Source: Aureibaculum marinum
Lineage (GTDB): Bacteria; Bacteroidota; Bacteroidia; Flavobacteriales; Flavobacteriaceae
Length of the DNA: 64,000 bases
Assembly: GCF_003813905.1 (NCBI RefSeq)
Contig: NZ_RPFJ01000040.1
Coordinates: 1-64,000, forward strand
Direction of reading: 5' to 3'
How positions within the stretch are numbered: the stretch's first letter is position 1; every line of letters begins with the position of its first letter. The position numbers and the translations under genes are program-made. Positions 8,266-16,958 of this stretch are shown here, in pieces. Under the pieces are notes generated by a model. The model was not told the origin of the DNA. It made no database searches and saw only the letters and a program-made list of their open reading frames with translations.

Positions 8266-8640
8266 GCAATGTTTATCATTTTTATCAAATATTTATTCTT
8301 TTGGGTTTAATTTTTTTAAATTTTTAGTATTAAGCTCTGTTGTTGTTAAAAATATAATTGTATTTTTATACATAATCTATAATGGTGTGGAATTACAATT
8401 CGGATTGAAGATAATTTTTTATTACAAATGAAGGGGCTGATAATTTATCTGCTGCAGCTCCATAAAATAGAAATGAGATTGAAAAATTAATGATAGAACA
8501 AGTGTTTAAACAATTTTAAACTGCGGAAATTGGATGAGTTAAATTGATTTTAGTTGTTTAAAATAAATTTAATTTTTCTAGTCTTAATGATGGAATAAAA
8601 GGGGGTAGAATAAATAATTAATTTTTAAAATCAAACAGTT
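8266..8640. other. Intergenic region between thr promoter and VOC gene
   Basis: Very AT-rich and carrying stops in all frames. A 72-codon plus-strand frame at 8213-8431 overlaps the thr promoter and leader antisense, has a low-complexity Phe/Ile/Tyr composition and is not considered a gene. No hairpin with a T-run and no complete promoter pair is apparent for the gene at 8641. Confidence 0.45.
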
Positions 8641-9012
8641 ATGAAACTAGGTGTATTTTCAATAAGTTTAAGCGTAAAAGATATTTCTACTTCCAAAATT
8701 TTTTATGAAAAATTGGGTTTTGAAGTTTTTGGAGGGGCGTTAGAACAAAATTATCTTATCATGAAAAATGATAATACTTTGATAGGTTTATTTCAAGACA
8801 TGTTTAAGAATACTATTTTAACTTTTAATCCGGGATGGGATGCAAATGCAAATACTTTAGAAACCTATGATGATGTTAGAGTTATTCAAGAAAAGCTTTT
8901 AAAAGAGGGATTAGTGTTAGAAAATAAGGTTGATAAAAACTCTGAAGGTCCTGGAAGTATTGTTTTGAAAGATCCAGATGGAAATACTATTCTTATTGAT
9001 CAGCATATTTAA
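8641..9012 (+). CDS. VOC (glyoxalase/bleomycin-resistance fold) family protein
   Basis: 123 residues, the length of a single-chain VOC protein with two beta-alpha-beta-beta-beta modules. The N-terminal module has SISLSVKDISTSKIFYEKLG and the C-terminal module ends GSIVLKDPDGNTILIDQH, the usual family signature. Small VOC proteins dimerise and bind a metal and a small substrate, but the substrate cannot be read from the sequence. It lies 32 bases before a membrane LytTR gene on the same strand, so both may share a transcript. Confidence 0.8.
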   Translation: MKLGVFSISLSVKDISTSKIFYEKLGFEVFGGALEQNYLIMKNDNTLIGLFQDMFKNTILTFNPGWDANANTLETYDDVRVIQEKLLKEGLVLENKVDKNSEGPGSIVLKDPDGNTILIDQHI

Positions 9013-9044
9013 AATGGTCTTATATACAGTGGAAGTCTAATAAA

Positions 9045-9875
9045 ATGCAGCAAAAACTATTAAATACAAAAATAAGAACTTTCTTTTACCATAATTTTGG
9101 AGTGTTTTTTATGTTATTATGCACTGTTTATGGTTTGGCAATTTTACAAGATTATTTGTTTTCTGAATTTTATGCAACAAGATTTTACTTGTCAGAATCT
9201 ATGCTTTATAATATATACTGGTTGTTTTTTCTACCTTTTTTATTTGGTATACTTCTTTTTTATAATAAAACCAACTTATGGTCTATTGACAAAATAATAA
9301 AATACCACCTGTTTATAGGAATAAGCATAAGTCTGCTACATATTTTAGTATTTACCAGTTTTTTTATTTTGATAAGTTTGATGCTTTATAATACTCCGCA
9401 TCGCTTTTTAGGTATTTTTAAATCTGCAATATCTAATCAATTATTTATTACCATACTAGTATATGTTTTTGTTCCTTTTACGTTTTATACAATTGTGAAA
9501 AGTCAAAAAGAAAAATCAATTTTAAATCGTAATTCAAGTTTTATATCTTTTATTGATATTAAACAGAATACAACTATTATTAAATTAGAAGTGAATACAA
9601 TTCAAAGTATTGAAACAGATAGACCTTATTCTGTTTTAAGAACTGAAGATCGTAAATTTTTACATTCTAATAGTCTTAAAGCCTTTGAACGTTTATTGGA
9701 TCCTACTGTTTTTTTAAGAGTACATCGTAAAGCTATTATTAATAAAAATTTTGTTATTAAATTGCAATCGAGAAAAAATGGAGATTATGATGTTACATTA
9801 TCTAATGGACAGTGCGTTAGAATGAGTAGACATTATAGACAAAATTGGAAAAAATTAATTAACCATTTAGCCTAA
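9045..9875 (+). CDS. Membrane-anchored LytTR transcription regulator
   Basis: 276 residues. The N-terminal 165 contain four hydrophobic segments (about 14-31, 51-68, 86-110, 130-152). Residues about 175-275 form a LytTR DNA-binding domain (IKLEVNTIQSIETDRPYS; LDPTVFLRVHRKAIINKNFV; MSRHYRQNWKKLI). There is no receiver domain, so the regulator probably senses something through its membrane part and binds DNA near the membrane. It lies between a VOC gene and a dioxygenase-like lipoprotein, which may be its targets. Confidence 0.83.
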   Translation: MQQKLLNTKIRTFFYHNFGVFFMLLCTVYGLAILQDYLFSEFYATRFYLSESMLYNIYWLFFLPFLFGILLFYNKTNLWSIDKIIKYHLFIGISISLLHILVFTSFFILISLMLYNTPHRFLGIFKSAISNQLFITILVYVFVPFTFYTIVKSQKEKSILNRNSSFISFIDIKQNTTIIKLEVNTIQSIETDRPYSVLRTEDRKFLHSNSLKAFERLLDPTVFLRVHRKAIINKNFVIKLQSRKNGDYDVTLSNGQCVRMSRHYRQNWKKLINHLA

Positions 9876-9957
9876 AATACACTCCATACAGCTATTTTAA
9901 GCACCATTTCTTTTACTCAATAAGTAATTCCTATTAAATTGTCTTTCAAAAAAGATA

Positions 9958-11157
9958 ATGAAAATTAATATGTACTTCCTGTTTTTAGTCCTTTTTTGTT
10001 TAACTAATTGTAAAGGGCAACCTGATAATTTAAAAACGGTATTAAGTGATAATTTTGATACCCAACCACCTTTTTATTACGGAATGCCAGATTCACTTAG
10101 TTATAAAGATGTAAATCCTATTTTTGATAATAAAGGGCAAAAATTGTTACTTACAGGAACTGTGTATAAATTGGATGGAAAAACGCCAGTGTCAAATGTT
10201 ATTTTATATTATTATCAAACAGATGCTAATGGTAAATATGTTCATAAAAAGGTTGAAAGTAGAAGTATGCCACCTAATAAATTAGGGCAAACTCATGGTT
10301 ATATTAGGGGGTGGGTTAAAACAGATGTTAATGGAAGATATGCAATTTATACTCATAAACCAGGAAGCTATCCTAGTGGTACAGAACCTGCACATGTGCA
10401 TTTAAGTATAAAAGAACCTACTATTGAAAAGCCTTATTACGTTGATGATTTTGTGTTTGATAATGCTAAACTATTGACATCAAAACGCAGACGAAAGTTA
10501 GAAAATAGAGGAGGAAGTGGTATTTTAAGGTTAGTGCAAAAAAAGGATGTATATATAGGCGAACGCAATATTATTTTAGGTCTTAATATTCCTGATTATG
10601 CTAAAAAAGAAGTTGCTAACATTAAATCAGGAAAAAGTATAGGTGAAGATATAATTTCTTTTACACCAACACATGCTTGGGGACCTGATAAAGGAACAAA
10701 AACATGCCCCATTTGTAAATATGGTTGGTATAATGGAATACTATATTTTGTAGGTGATAATCCTAATTGGAATGAAATAGAACAATGGTTAATTTTTTTA
10801 GAAAACGAAAGTCAAAAAAGAAAAGCTTATTTAAAAGCCTACTTTATCTATGGTAATAAAACTAACTATAACAAAATTAAAGTGAATAACTTGTTAGAAA
10901 ACATTGGAAGAAAGTTAAATTTAAATAATGTAGCACTTACATTTGTACCTTCTTTTACAGATATAAAATCTGAGGTTTATTTAAATGAAATTAATGCAGA
11001 TGTAGAGAACACATTTTTGATTTACAAGCGAAGTATTGTTATAGATAAGTATATTAATTTAAAACCTACAGAAAAAAATTTTAATATGTTTTCAAAAACA
11101 TTAGATGTATCCAATAACGAATATTTTGATTTACCCAGGGTAGAGAACGATAAGTAG
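9958..11157 (+). CDS. Lipoprotein: intradiol-dioxygenase-like domain plus CPxC domain
   Basis: 399 residues. A lipoprotein signal ends at Cys18 (LTNC). Residues about 55-200 resemble the intradiol ring-cleavage dioxygenase fold: GTVYKLDGKTPVSNVILYYY, then TDVNGRYAIYTHKPGSYP and the HxH in PAHVHLSIK, with GYIRGWVKTD upstream. Candidate iron ligands are the Tyr residues and the HVH pair. From about 225 a second domain carries THAWGPD and CPICKYG followed by a thioredoxin-like beta/alpha pattern; CPIC could be redox-active or metal-binding. The joining of the two domains on an envelope lipoprotein is unusual. Whether it has ring-cleaving activity is uncertain, since some family members serve other roles. 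Confidence 0.65.
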   Translation: MKINMYFLFLVLFCLTNCKGQPDNLKTVLSDNFDTQPPFYYGMPDSLSYKDVNPIFDNKGQKLLLTGTVYKLDGKTPVSNVILYYYQTDANGKYVHKKVESRSMPPNKLGQTHGYIRGWVKTDVNGRYAIYTHKPGSYPSGTEPAHVHLSIKEPTIEKPYYVDDFVFDNAKLLTSKRRRKLENRGGSGILRLVQKKDVYIGERNIILGLNIPDYAKKEVANIKSGKSIGEDIISFTPTHAWGPDKGTKTCPICKYGWYNGILYFVGDNPNWNEIEQWLIFLENESQKRKAYLKAYFIYGNKTNYNKIKVNNLLENIGRKLNLNNVALTFVPSFTDIKSEVYLNEINADVENTFLIYKRSIVIDKYINLKPTEKNFNMFSKTLDVSNNEYFDLPRVENDK

Positions 11158-11161
11158 TATT

Positions 11162-11200
11162 AAAAAATAACCCTAAAAGAACTTAACTCCTTTTAGGGTT
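11162..11200 (-). terminator. Terminator downstream of lysA
   Basis: An 11-bp perfect stem (AACCCTAAAAG at 11169-11179 with CTTTTAGGGTT at 11190-11200) and a 10-base loop. Read on the minus strand it is followed by A and six T. It sits 30 bases after the lysA stop and could also slow the convergent plus-strand transcript. Confidence 0.7.
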
Positions 11201-11229
11201 TGTAATGTTAAAAATTAATTTTATTTCTT

Positions 11230-12438
11230 TTAAAAACTTAATTCTAAGTTCTGACCTTTTAATAAATCGTCAATAGTCTCCCGTTCTCTGATTAAATAAT
11301 CTTTGCCATCTTTTACTAAAACTTCGGCAGGTCTATATCTGGAGTTGTAATTTGATGCCATTGAGAAACAATAGGCACCAGCATTACTAAAACTTAAAAT
11401 ATTACCTTCAGTTATTTCAGTAATTCTTCTGTTGGCTCCTAAGGTATCTGTTTCGCAAATATAACCAACAACAGTATAAAAACGCTCTTTCCCTTTTGGG
11501 TTAGAAATGTTTTCTATATGGTGATAAGCCTCGTAAAACATAGGTCTAATAAAATGATTTAATCCACTATCAATACCTGCAAAAACAGTAGAAGTGGTTT
11601 GTTTTACCACGTTCACATGAGCTAAAAATTTACCAGCTTCACTTACCAAAAATTTACCAGGTTCAAACATTAAGGTTAAATCTTTCCCATAACTTTTACA
11701 GAATTCATTAAAACGCTTACTTAGTTTTTTACCTAGTTCTTCTATATCTGTTGAAATGTCATTTTCTTTATATGGAACCTTGAATCCACTACCAAAATCG
11801 ATAGAATCTAGGTCTTTAAAAGACTCTGCTGCATTAAATAGGATTTCAGTAGCACGTAAAAATGCATCAACATCATAAATATCAGATCCAGTATGCATGT
11901 GTATTCCATTAATTTTCATCCCTGTATTTTCAACAACACGATGTATGTGTGGCAATTGATGTACGGAAATACCAAATTTTGAATCGATATGACCTACAGA
12001 AATTTTAGAATTTCCCCCTGCCATAACATGTGGATTAATTCGAATACAAACAGGTGTTTCTGGATATTTTTGTCCAAATTGTTCTAAAATTGAAATATTA
12101 TCAATATTTATATGTACACCTAAATCTCTGGCTTGTTCTATTTCTTCTAGAGAAACACCATTTGGAGTAAAAATAATATCTTCTGGTGCAAAACCTGCTT
12201 TTAATCCTAATTGAACTTCTTGTACAGATACTGTGTCTATACCAGAATTTAATTGTTTAAAAACCTTTAGAATATTTATGTTAGAAAGTGCTTTGACAGC
12301 ATAATTTATTTTCAGATTTTTAACTCCTGAAAAAGCATTGGTCATACGCTCATATTGCGAAATAATCTTGTCTGCATCGTAAACATACAAAGGTGTATCA
12401 TATTTTTTAGCAAGTGATAATAATAATTTTCTATCCAT
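11230..12438 (-). CDS. lysA: Diaminopimelate decarboxylase
   Basis: 402 residues, the usual length. A fold-type III PLP enzyme converting meso-diaminopimelate to lysine in the cytosol. The PLP lysine is Lys49 in INYAVKAL. Other family motifs are HMHTGSDI, DFGSGFKVPY, EPGKFLV and, for the active-site Cys and substrate binding, GYICETDTLG and SNAGAYCFSMASNYNSR near the C-terminus. It is a stand-alone gene ending in its own terminator. The pepT gene upstream is 78 bases away on the same strand, so read-through is possible. Confidence 0.95.
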   Translation of the reverse strand: MDRKLLLSLAKKYDTPLYVYDADKIISQYERMTNAFSGVKNLKINYAVKALSNINILKVFKQLNSGIDTVSVQEVQLGLKAGFAPEDIIFTPNGVSLEEIEQARDLGVHINIDNISILEQFGQKYPETPVCIRINPHVMAGGNSKISVGHIDSKFGISVHQLPHIHRVVENTGMKINGIHMHTGSDIYDVDAFLRATEILFNAAESFKDLDSIDFGSGFKVPYKENDISTDIEELGKKLSKRFNEFCKSYGKDLTLMFEPGKFLVSEAGKFLAHVNVVKQTTSTVFAGIDSGLNHFIRPMFYEAYHHIENISNPKGKERFYTVVGYICETDTLGANRRITEITEGNILSFSNAGAYCFSMASNYNSRYRPAEVLVKDGKDYLIRERETIDDLLKGQNLELSF

Positions 12439-12516
12439 GGTTAAAATTTAAAGGGCGTAAAAATAAGGAACTAATTGAGAGGATTTATATTTTGTTTGAA
12501 TAATTACAATATTAAG

Positions 12517-13755
12517 CTATTTGTTCAGTTCTTTTGATGCGGTAATCTCTGCAATTTTAACAATAACTTCTACGGCTTTTAACATAGATTCTACAGGAAC
12601 ATATTCGTAACGTCCATGAAAATTATGTCCTCCAGCAAATATATTAGGGCATGGAAGTCCTTTATATGACAATTGTGATCCATCTGTACCGCCACGAATA
12701 GCTTTAATAATAGGGGTTACACCTACAGCTTTCATAGCTTCTTCAGCAATATCAACAATATGCATTACGGGTTCTACTTTTTCTTTCATGTTAAAGTATT
12801 GGTCTGTAATTTCAACATGAACCAAATCTTTACCAAGTTTTGTGTTTAAATCATCAGCTACTTTTTGAAATGTAGCTTTTCGTTGTTGAAATAAATCCAT
12901 ATCATGATCACGAATAATATAACCCAATTCGGTCTTTTCTACTTCGCCATTAAAAGTATGTAAATGATAAAAACCTTGATAACCTTCTGTTTGTTCCGGA
13001 ATTTCATTTTTTGGTAAAGCATTTACAAATTCATTAGCTATTAGTATTGAATTAATCATTTTTCCTTTAGCATAACCAGGATGTACAATTTTTCCATTGA
13101 TGATTACTTTAGCTCCAGCAGCATTAAAATTTTCATATTCCAATTCTCCAATCTGACTACCGTCCATAGTATACGCCCATTCGGCTCCAAATTTATCTAC
13201 ATCAAAAAGATGAGCACCTTTACCAACTTCTTCATCAGGTGTAAAGCCTATTTTAATTTCTCCATGTTTTATTTCTGGATGTTGAATGAGGTATTCCATT
13301 GCAGTTACAATTTCTGTAACACCTGCTTTGTCGTCTGCCCCTAATAGAGTAGTTCCGTCAGTTGTAATTAATGTTTGCCCTTTATATTGGAGTAAATCTT
13401 CGAAATAATCTGGAGATAAGATAATGTTCTCTTCTTTGTTTAAAACAATGTCTTTACCATCATAATTTTTATGAATTTGTGGATTTACATTCGTGCCAGA
13501 ATAATCAGGACTGGTATCTATATGAGCTATAAAACCAATGGTTGGCACTTTATAATCTACATTGCTAGGTAGAGTTGCCATGATATAACAATTATCATCA
13601 AGGGTTACATCTTTTAATCCTATTTGTTTTAAATCTTCAACTAAGACTTTAGCCAAATCCCATTGTTTTTCAGTACTTGGAAATGCTTTATTTTCTGGAT
13701 CAGATTGTGTGTCTATAGTTATGTATTTTGTAAATCTATCTATAATGTGTTGCAT
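12517..13755 (-). CDS. pepT: Peptidase T (tripeptide aminopeptidase)
   Basis: 412 residues, matching the family length. An M20 di-zinc peptidase: metal ligand motif [11 protein letters not shown] (His78, Asp80), [13 protein letters not shown] (bridging Asp), the [10 protein letters not shown] catalytic Glu pair, [18 protein letters not shown] of the dimerisation lid, [10 protein letters not shown] and the terminal [17 protein letters not shown] with the last His ligand. It removes the N-terminal residue of tripeptides in the cytosol. The start at 13755 (MQHIIDRF) fits homologues. It is co-directional with lysA. Confidence 0.95.
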   Translation of the reverse strand: MQHIIDRFTKYITIDTQSDPENKAFPSTEKQWDLAKVLVEDLKQIGLKDVTLDDNCYIMATLPSNVDYKVPTIGFIAHIDTSPDYSGTNVNPQIHKNYDGKDIVLNKEENIILSPDYFEDLLQYKGQTLITTDGTTLLGADDKAGVTEIVTAMEYLIQHPEIKHGEIKIGFTPDEEVGKGAHLFDVDKFGAEWAYTMDGSQIGELEYENFNAAGAKVIINGKIVHPGYAKGKMINSILIANEFVNALPKNEIPEQTEGYQGFYHLHTFNGEVEKTELGYIIRDHDMDLFQQRKATFQKVADDLNTKLGKDLVHVEITDQYFNMKEKVEPVMHIVDIAEEAMKAVGVTPIIKAIRGGTDGSQLSYKGLPCPNIFAGGHNFHGRYEYVPVESMLKAVEVIVKIAEITASKELNK

Positions 13756-13819
13756 GGTATTGTTTTATTTTATTTCTATTGTTGCTACAAATAATATTGC
13801 TTAGTAAGGTGAATTAAAA

Positions 13820-14377
13820 CTATTCAATCAATTCTAATGTTTCAAATAATTCTACAGATTCGCAAATTCTTTCTTCAGTTAGTTTATTGCCAAAAATTTT
13901 AGAAGTTAGCATTATATATTCATCAATATTTGTTTTAAGATATACTTGTAAATAGTGATAACTAATTCCTGATCGATATCCTTCTGAAAGATTATAATAC
14001 ATTGGTTTTTCTTTAAAAGTTCCATATCCTTCTTTAGTTAATTTTAAAAGTTCTCTTTGTTGGATTGTATCGTTTATTTTTTTCGCAAAATCGGTATCTA
14101 AATTTAATTCTCCTTGTCTCCAAGCCATTTCAAGGATAATAGTTTCAGTTAATTGCTTGGTAGTATCGGCAGAATAAATTTCAGAAGAATATTCATCATA
14201 GTAATGTGTTGTTTTCCAGCTTTTTGGAACCTTGATTCTAAAGTTTTTTAGAAAATCTCTATGTTCTTTTAGTTCTGAAAAATTGGTATTTGTAACACAA
14301 TCAAATTCCTTTTTTAAAGAATTGCTATTACAACTAGTAAAGGTGATAGCTAAAATAATTATTATAATTTTTTTCAT
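13820..14377 (-). CDS. Hypothetical lipoprotein
   Basis: 185 residues. A short lipoprotein signal with a cysteine at residue 16 (ITFTSCNS) is followed by a soluble alpha/beta domain with RIKVPKSWKTTHYYDEYSS and AWRQGELNLDTDF. I recognise no family. A possible function cannot be inferred; similar small PsbP/MOG1-like lipoproteins of Bacteroidota contain the phrase 'VPKSW' near the start of the domain, which is suggestive but weak. It lies alone between pepT and a BNR-repeat lipoprotein, all on the minus strand. Confidence 0.6.
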   Translation of the reverse strand: MKKIIIIILAITFTSCNSNSLKKEFDCVTNTNFSELKEHRDFLKNFRIKVPKSWKTTHYYDEYSSEIYSADTTKQLTETIILEMAWRQGELNLDTDFAKKINDTIQQRELLKLTKEGYGTFKEKPMYYNLSEGYRSGISYHYLQVYLKTNIDEYIMLTSKIFGNKLTEERICESVELFETLELIE

Positions 14378-14501
14378 AGTAGGGGGTGTTCTATTCTTTA
14401 TTGTTATGATATTGCAATATTTAAGATTTGGAGGTTACAACTATATATATGTGATTTGAAATATTAATTATTAGGTTAATTTTACACGATTATAAGTGGA
14501 C

Positions 14502-15539
14502 TTATTTTAAAATCATTTTCCCGATTTTTTTATCACCTGCTAACCAAGCAAAGTTTTTGTTCACAAATTTAATGGTATAATACCCTTCATTACTTACTTT
14601 TTTCCACGTATTTCCTCTATCATTAGAGAATGAAATACCAGTGGAACCAACAGCAAATAACTCTTTTCCATTTGTGTCAGGGACATATTGTACACAACTT
14701 TTATACCCTGGCTCTTTACCTTCAGCAACCAATTTCCAAGTTTTACCTCCATCTGTAGTAACGGCTTTATTGTTCTTATTATTATCTTTATCGTTCCAGT
14801 TTCCTCCGAAAATAATTCCATTTTTAGCATCGTAGAAATCAACACTATAAATTCCTGTCATCTGTTCACCTTGAATTATAGGAGTGTTGTATACATTCCA
14901 TGAATTACCCATATCTGAAGAGTGAAAAACACGTGCTGATTTTCCGCCAGTAACCATCCATACATTTTTACCATAAATAGCAATATTAGTATTGCTAGCG
15001 GCAAAAGCAGCTTCGCCTTCATTAATTTTTGGTAATTTATCACAAGATATTTTTTTCCAAGTTTTGCCACCATCTGACGTTAAAATTACAGATAAACAAT
15101 CATCTGTAGGGTCTCCCATGGCAATTCCATTTTTAGCATCAAAAAAAGCCATAGCATCATAAAATACTTTAGGGTGGTTTTCTTTATAAACAATTTCTAA
15201 GTCACCCTCATTATATTGGTACAATAAAGCGGGATTGCCAATACTTAGCATAAATATATGTTCTGTATTTGAAGCAATTGCCCTAAAATGAGGTACAATT
15301 GTGTCGTAAAAAACCCGTTTATCTTTTAAGTTTTGATTGTTAGGTAACATTAGCCCTAAATACCCATCAGAGGTAGCATAAAATAAACTAGAATCTTTCA
15401 TGGCATAAATGGCTCTTATACTTGAACTATCAACAGGAATTTTTTCTATGTTTACTTTTTCAATAGTTCGAGGATTTTCTATTTTATCACAAGAAATAGA
15501 AAGAACTATTAATAAAATTAGGAGAATTGCTTTTTTCAA
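14502..15539 (-). CDS. BNR/YCF48-like beta-propeller lipoprotein
   Basis: 345 residues with a lipoprotein signal (SISC, Cys17). The body carries at least four Asp-box-type repeats: SDGGKTWKKIS, SSDMGNSWNVY, TTDGGKTWKLV and SNDRGNTWKKV. They are spaced as in BNR/Asp-box propellers and the photosystem assembly factor YCF48-like family. Annotation pipelines often call these oxidoreductases, but no cofactor or catalytic motif is visible. An envelope-anchored binding or scaffolding role is the safer reading. The many alternative frames here are antisense or out-of-frame shadows. Confidence 0.8.
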   Translation of the reverse strand: MKKAILLILLIVLSISCDKIENPRTIEKVNIEKIPVDSSSIRAIYAMKDSSLFYATSDGYLGLMLPNNQNLKDKRVFYDTIVPHFRAIASNTEHIFMLSIGNPALLYQYNEGDLEIVYKENHPKVFYDAMAFFDAKNGIAMGDPTDDCLSVILTSDGGKTWKKISCDKLPKINEGEAAFAASNTNIAIYGKNVWMVTGGKSARVFHSSDMGNSWNVYNTPIIQGEQMTGIYSVDFYDAKNGIIFGGNWNDKDNNKNNKAVTTDGGKTWKLVAEGKEPGYKSCVQYVPDTNGKELFAVGSTGISFSNDRGNTWKKVSNEGYYTIKFVNKNFAWLAGDKKIGKMILK

Positions 15540-15754
15540 TTTTATTTAAATTGTATTAGATTTACCAAAAGTAAAACTTATATCGAAATTAGCTAAAAAA
15601 ATACAATATTTCTTAAATTGAAATAATGAAGTTCTCAGTTGGATTTTTTAATTTAACTAAAAAAATTTCATTAAAATTTCGATATTTTAAAGTTTAAACC
15701 TAAAAATAATATTTTTTGTCTAAAATAATAAGCAATTATAGGTTCGTATAAATT

Positions 15755-16663
15755 ATGAGAGCATTGGTAATTTCAGGAGGAGGAAGTAAAGGAGCATTTG
15801 CAGGAGGTGTTGCTCAATATTTAATAGATGAAAAAAATAATAAATACGATTTATTTTTGGGTACATCCACGGGAAGTTTAATGGTTTCTCATTTAGCATT
15901 AGGGAAATTGTATGAGTTAAAGGCTATTTATACAACCATTAACCAGCGAAAAATATTCAGTAATAATCCATTTGTTGTAAGAACTGTACATGGAGAAAAA
16001 GTAGTTTCAGTAAATCATTTAAATACAGTTTGGAATTTTATTAATGGAAGAAGAACTTTTGGAGAAAGTAAAAATTTAAGAAAGTTGATAAAAAAGTATA
16101 TCACTGAAAATTATTACGATAGAATAAAAAAATCTGATAAAGACGTAGTAGTAACTGTTTCTAATTTAACAAATAATGTAGTGGAATATAAGGCGTTAAA
16201 AGAATGTTCTTATTTAGATTTTTGTGATTGGATTTGGGCTTCGTGCAATTATGTACCTTTTATGAGTTTGTTGCGTAAAGATGGTTGTGAATATGCAGAT
16301 GGTGGTTTTGGTGCTTTGGTGCCCATAAGAGAAGCTATTTTAAGAGGAGCAACCGAAGTAGATGTAATTATTTTAGAAACAGAAGTAAGTCAAGTTAATA
16401 GAATGCCTTCTAAGAATCCTTTTTCTTTAATTACTACTACCGTGCAATTTATGATGGATCAAATAGAGCGACATAATGTAACTATTGGAAAATTACAAGC
16501 AACACACGATAATGTAAAGCTTAATTTATACTATACACCAACAGTATTAACTACAAACTCATTGGTTTTCAATAAAAAACTTATGGCTAAATGGTGGGAA
16601 TATGGATTTAGATATGCAAAAAAACAAGAAGAATTGAAATCTAATAAATTAAAAGATAAATAG
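15755..16663 (+). CDS. Patatin-like phospholipase
   Basis: 302 residues. The catalytic dyad framework is complete: oxyanion loop ISGGGSKGAFAGG (6-18), nucleophile elbow GTSTG (Ser38) and catalytic Asp182 in YADGGFGALVP. There is no signal peptide, so it acts inside the cell on membrane lipids or acyl esters. It belongs to the short bacterial patatin group. The gene is monocistronic and ends about 40 bases before the his operon promoter. Confidence 0.9.
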   Translation: MRALVISGGGSKGAFAGGVAQYLIDEKNNKYDLFLGTSTGSLMVSHLALGKLYELKAIYTTINQRKIFSNNPFVVRTVHGEKVVSVNHLNTVWNFINGRRTFGESKNLRKLIKKYITENYYDRIKKSDKDVVVTVSNLTNNVVEYKALKECSYLDFCDWIWASCNYVPFMSLLRKDGCEYADGGFGALVPIREAILRGATEVDVIILETEVSQVNRMPSKNPFSLITTTVQFMMDQIERHNVTIGKLQATHDNVKLNLYYTPTVLTTNSLVFNKKLMAKWWEYGFRYAKKQEELKSNKLKDK

Positions 16664-16702
16664 AAATTATTTATATATACTGGTAAAAAAACTTTAAAAT
16701 AG

Positions 16703-16734
16703 TTGCATTATAAAAAATATATCCTTTAAATTTG
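16703..16734 (+). promoter_or_regulatory. Promoter of the his operon
   Basis: TTG at 16703-16705, 21 bases, then TAAATTTG at 16727-16734. This fits the Bacteroidota consensus. The leader-peptide ATG lies 17 bases beyond the final G. Confidence 0.72.
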
Positions 16735-16751
16735 TGCATTATTATAAACAA

Positions 16752-16808
16752 ATGAAGAATTTTAATACACATCGTCATCATTTTGCTACTTGCTTTCAAG
16801 CGAGCTGA
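16752..16808 (+). CDS. His operon leader peptide
   Basis: 18 codons plus TGA, reading MKNFNTHRHHFATCFQAS. Three His codons lie in a cluster of four (CAT CGT CAT CAT, 16770-16781). The bases just downstream of the His codons form the first arm of a hairpin (GCTACTTG, 16785-16792, with CAAG and AGC at 16797-16805). A ribosome stalled at His codons would therefore cover this arm and free the second arm for an antiterminator. The position in front of hisG, behind a consensus promoter and before a strong terminator, makes the leader role very likely. Frame and codons are seen directly; control is inferred. Confidence 0.85.
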   Translation: MKNFNTHRHHFATCFQAS

Positions 16809-16851
16809 ATGTGTTGTGTGTCTCTATAAAACAATATAAAAGCCCGTTTGA
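16796..16851 (+). promoter_or_regulatory. His attenuator antiterminator pairing
   Basis: TCAAGCGAGC (16796-16805) can pair with GCCCGTTTGA (16842-16851) at nine of ten positions, including one G-U. The second element is also the left arm of the terminator, so the two folds exclude each other. TCAAGCGAGC alternatively pairs with the preceding GCTACTTG. Together this gives the classical 1:2, 2:3, 3:4 layout of a translation-coupled attenuator. Confidence 0.72.
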
Positions 16852-16871
16852 TATTTTCAAACGGGTTTTTT
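16843..16871 (+). terminator. His attenuator terminator
   Basis: A nine-base perfect stem (CCCGTTTGA at 16843-16851 with TCAAACGGG at 16857-16865), a five-base loop and six T (16866-16871). It stands 87 bases before hisG and downstream of the His leader peptide. Confidence 0.9.
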
Positions 16872-16958
16872 ATTAGATTAAATTATTGAGAGAAAGCAGA
16901 ATCGATATACTAATAATCGTGTCTTAATTAAAATTAAGCATAAAAAAAAATAATTACA

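Noticed and set aside
8213-8431. 72-codon plus-strand open frame near the thr promoter
   Set aside because: It is antisense to the Thr leader and promoter, is low-complexity (Phe, Tyr, Ile) and has no family-like motif.
13081-13344. 87-codon plus-strand open frame inside pepT
   Set aside because: Antisense to the M20 catalytic region; no start context and no recognisable protein features.
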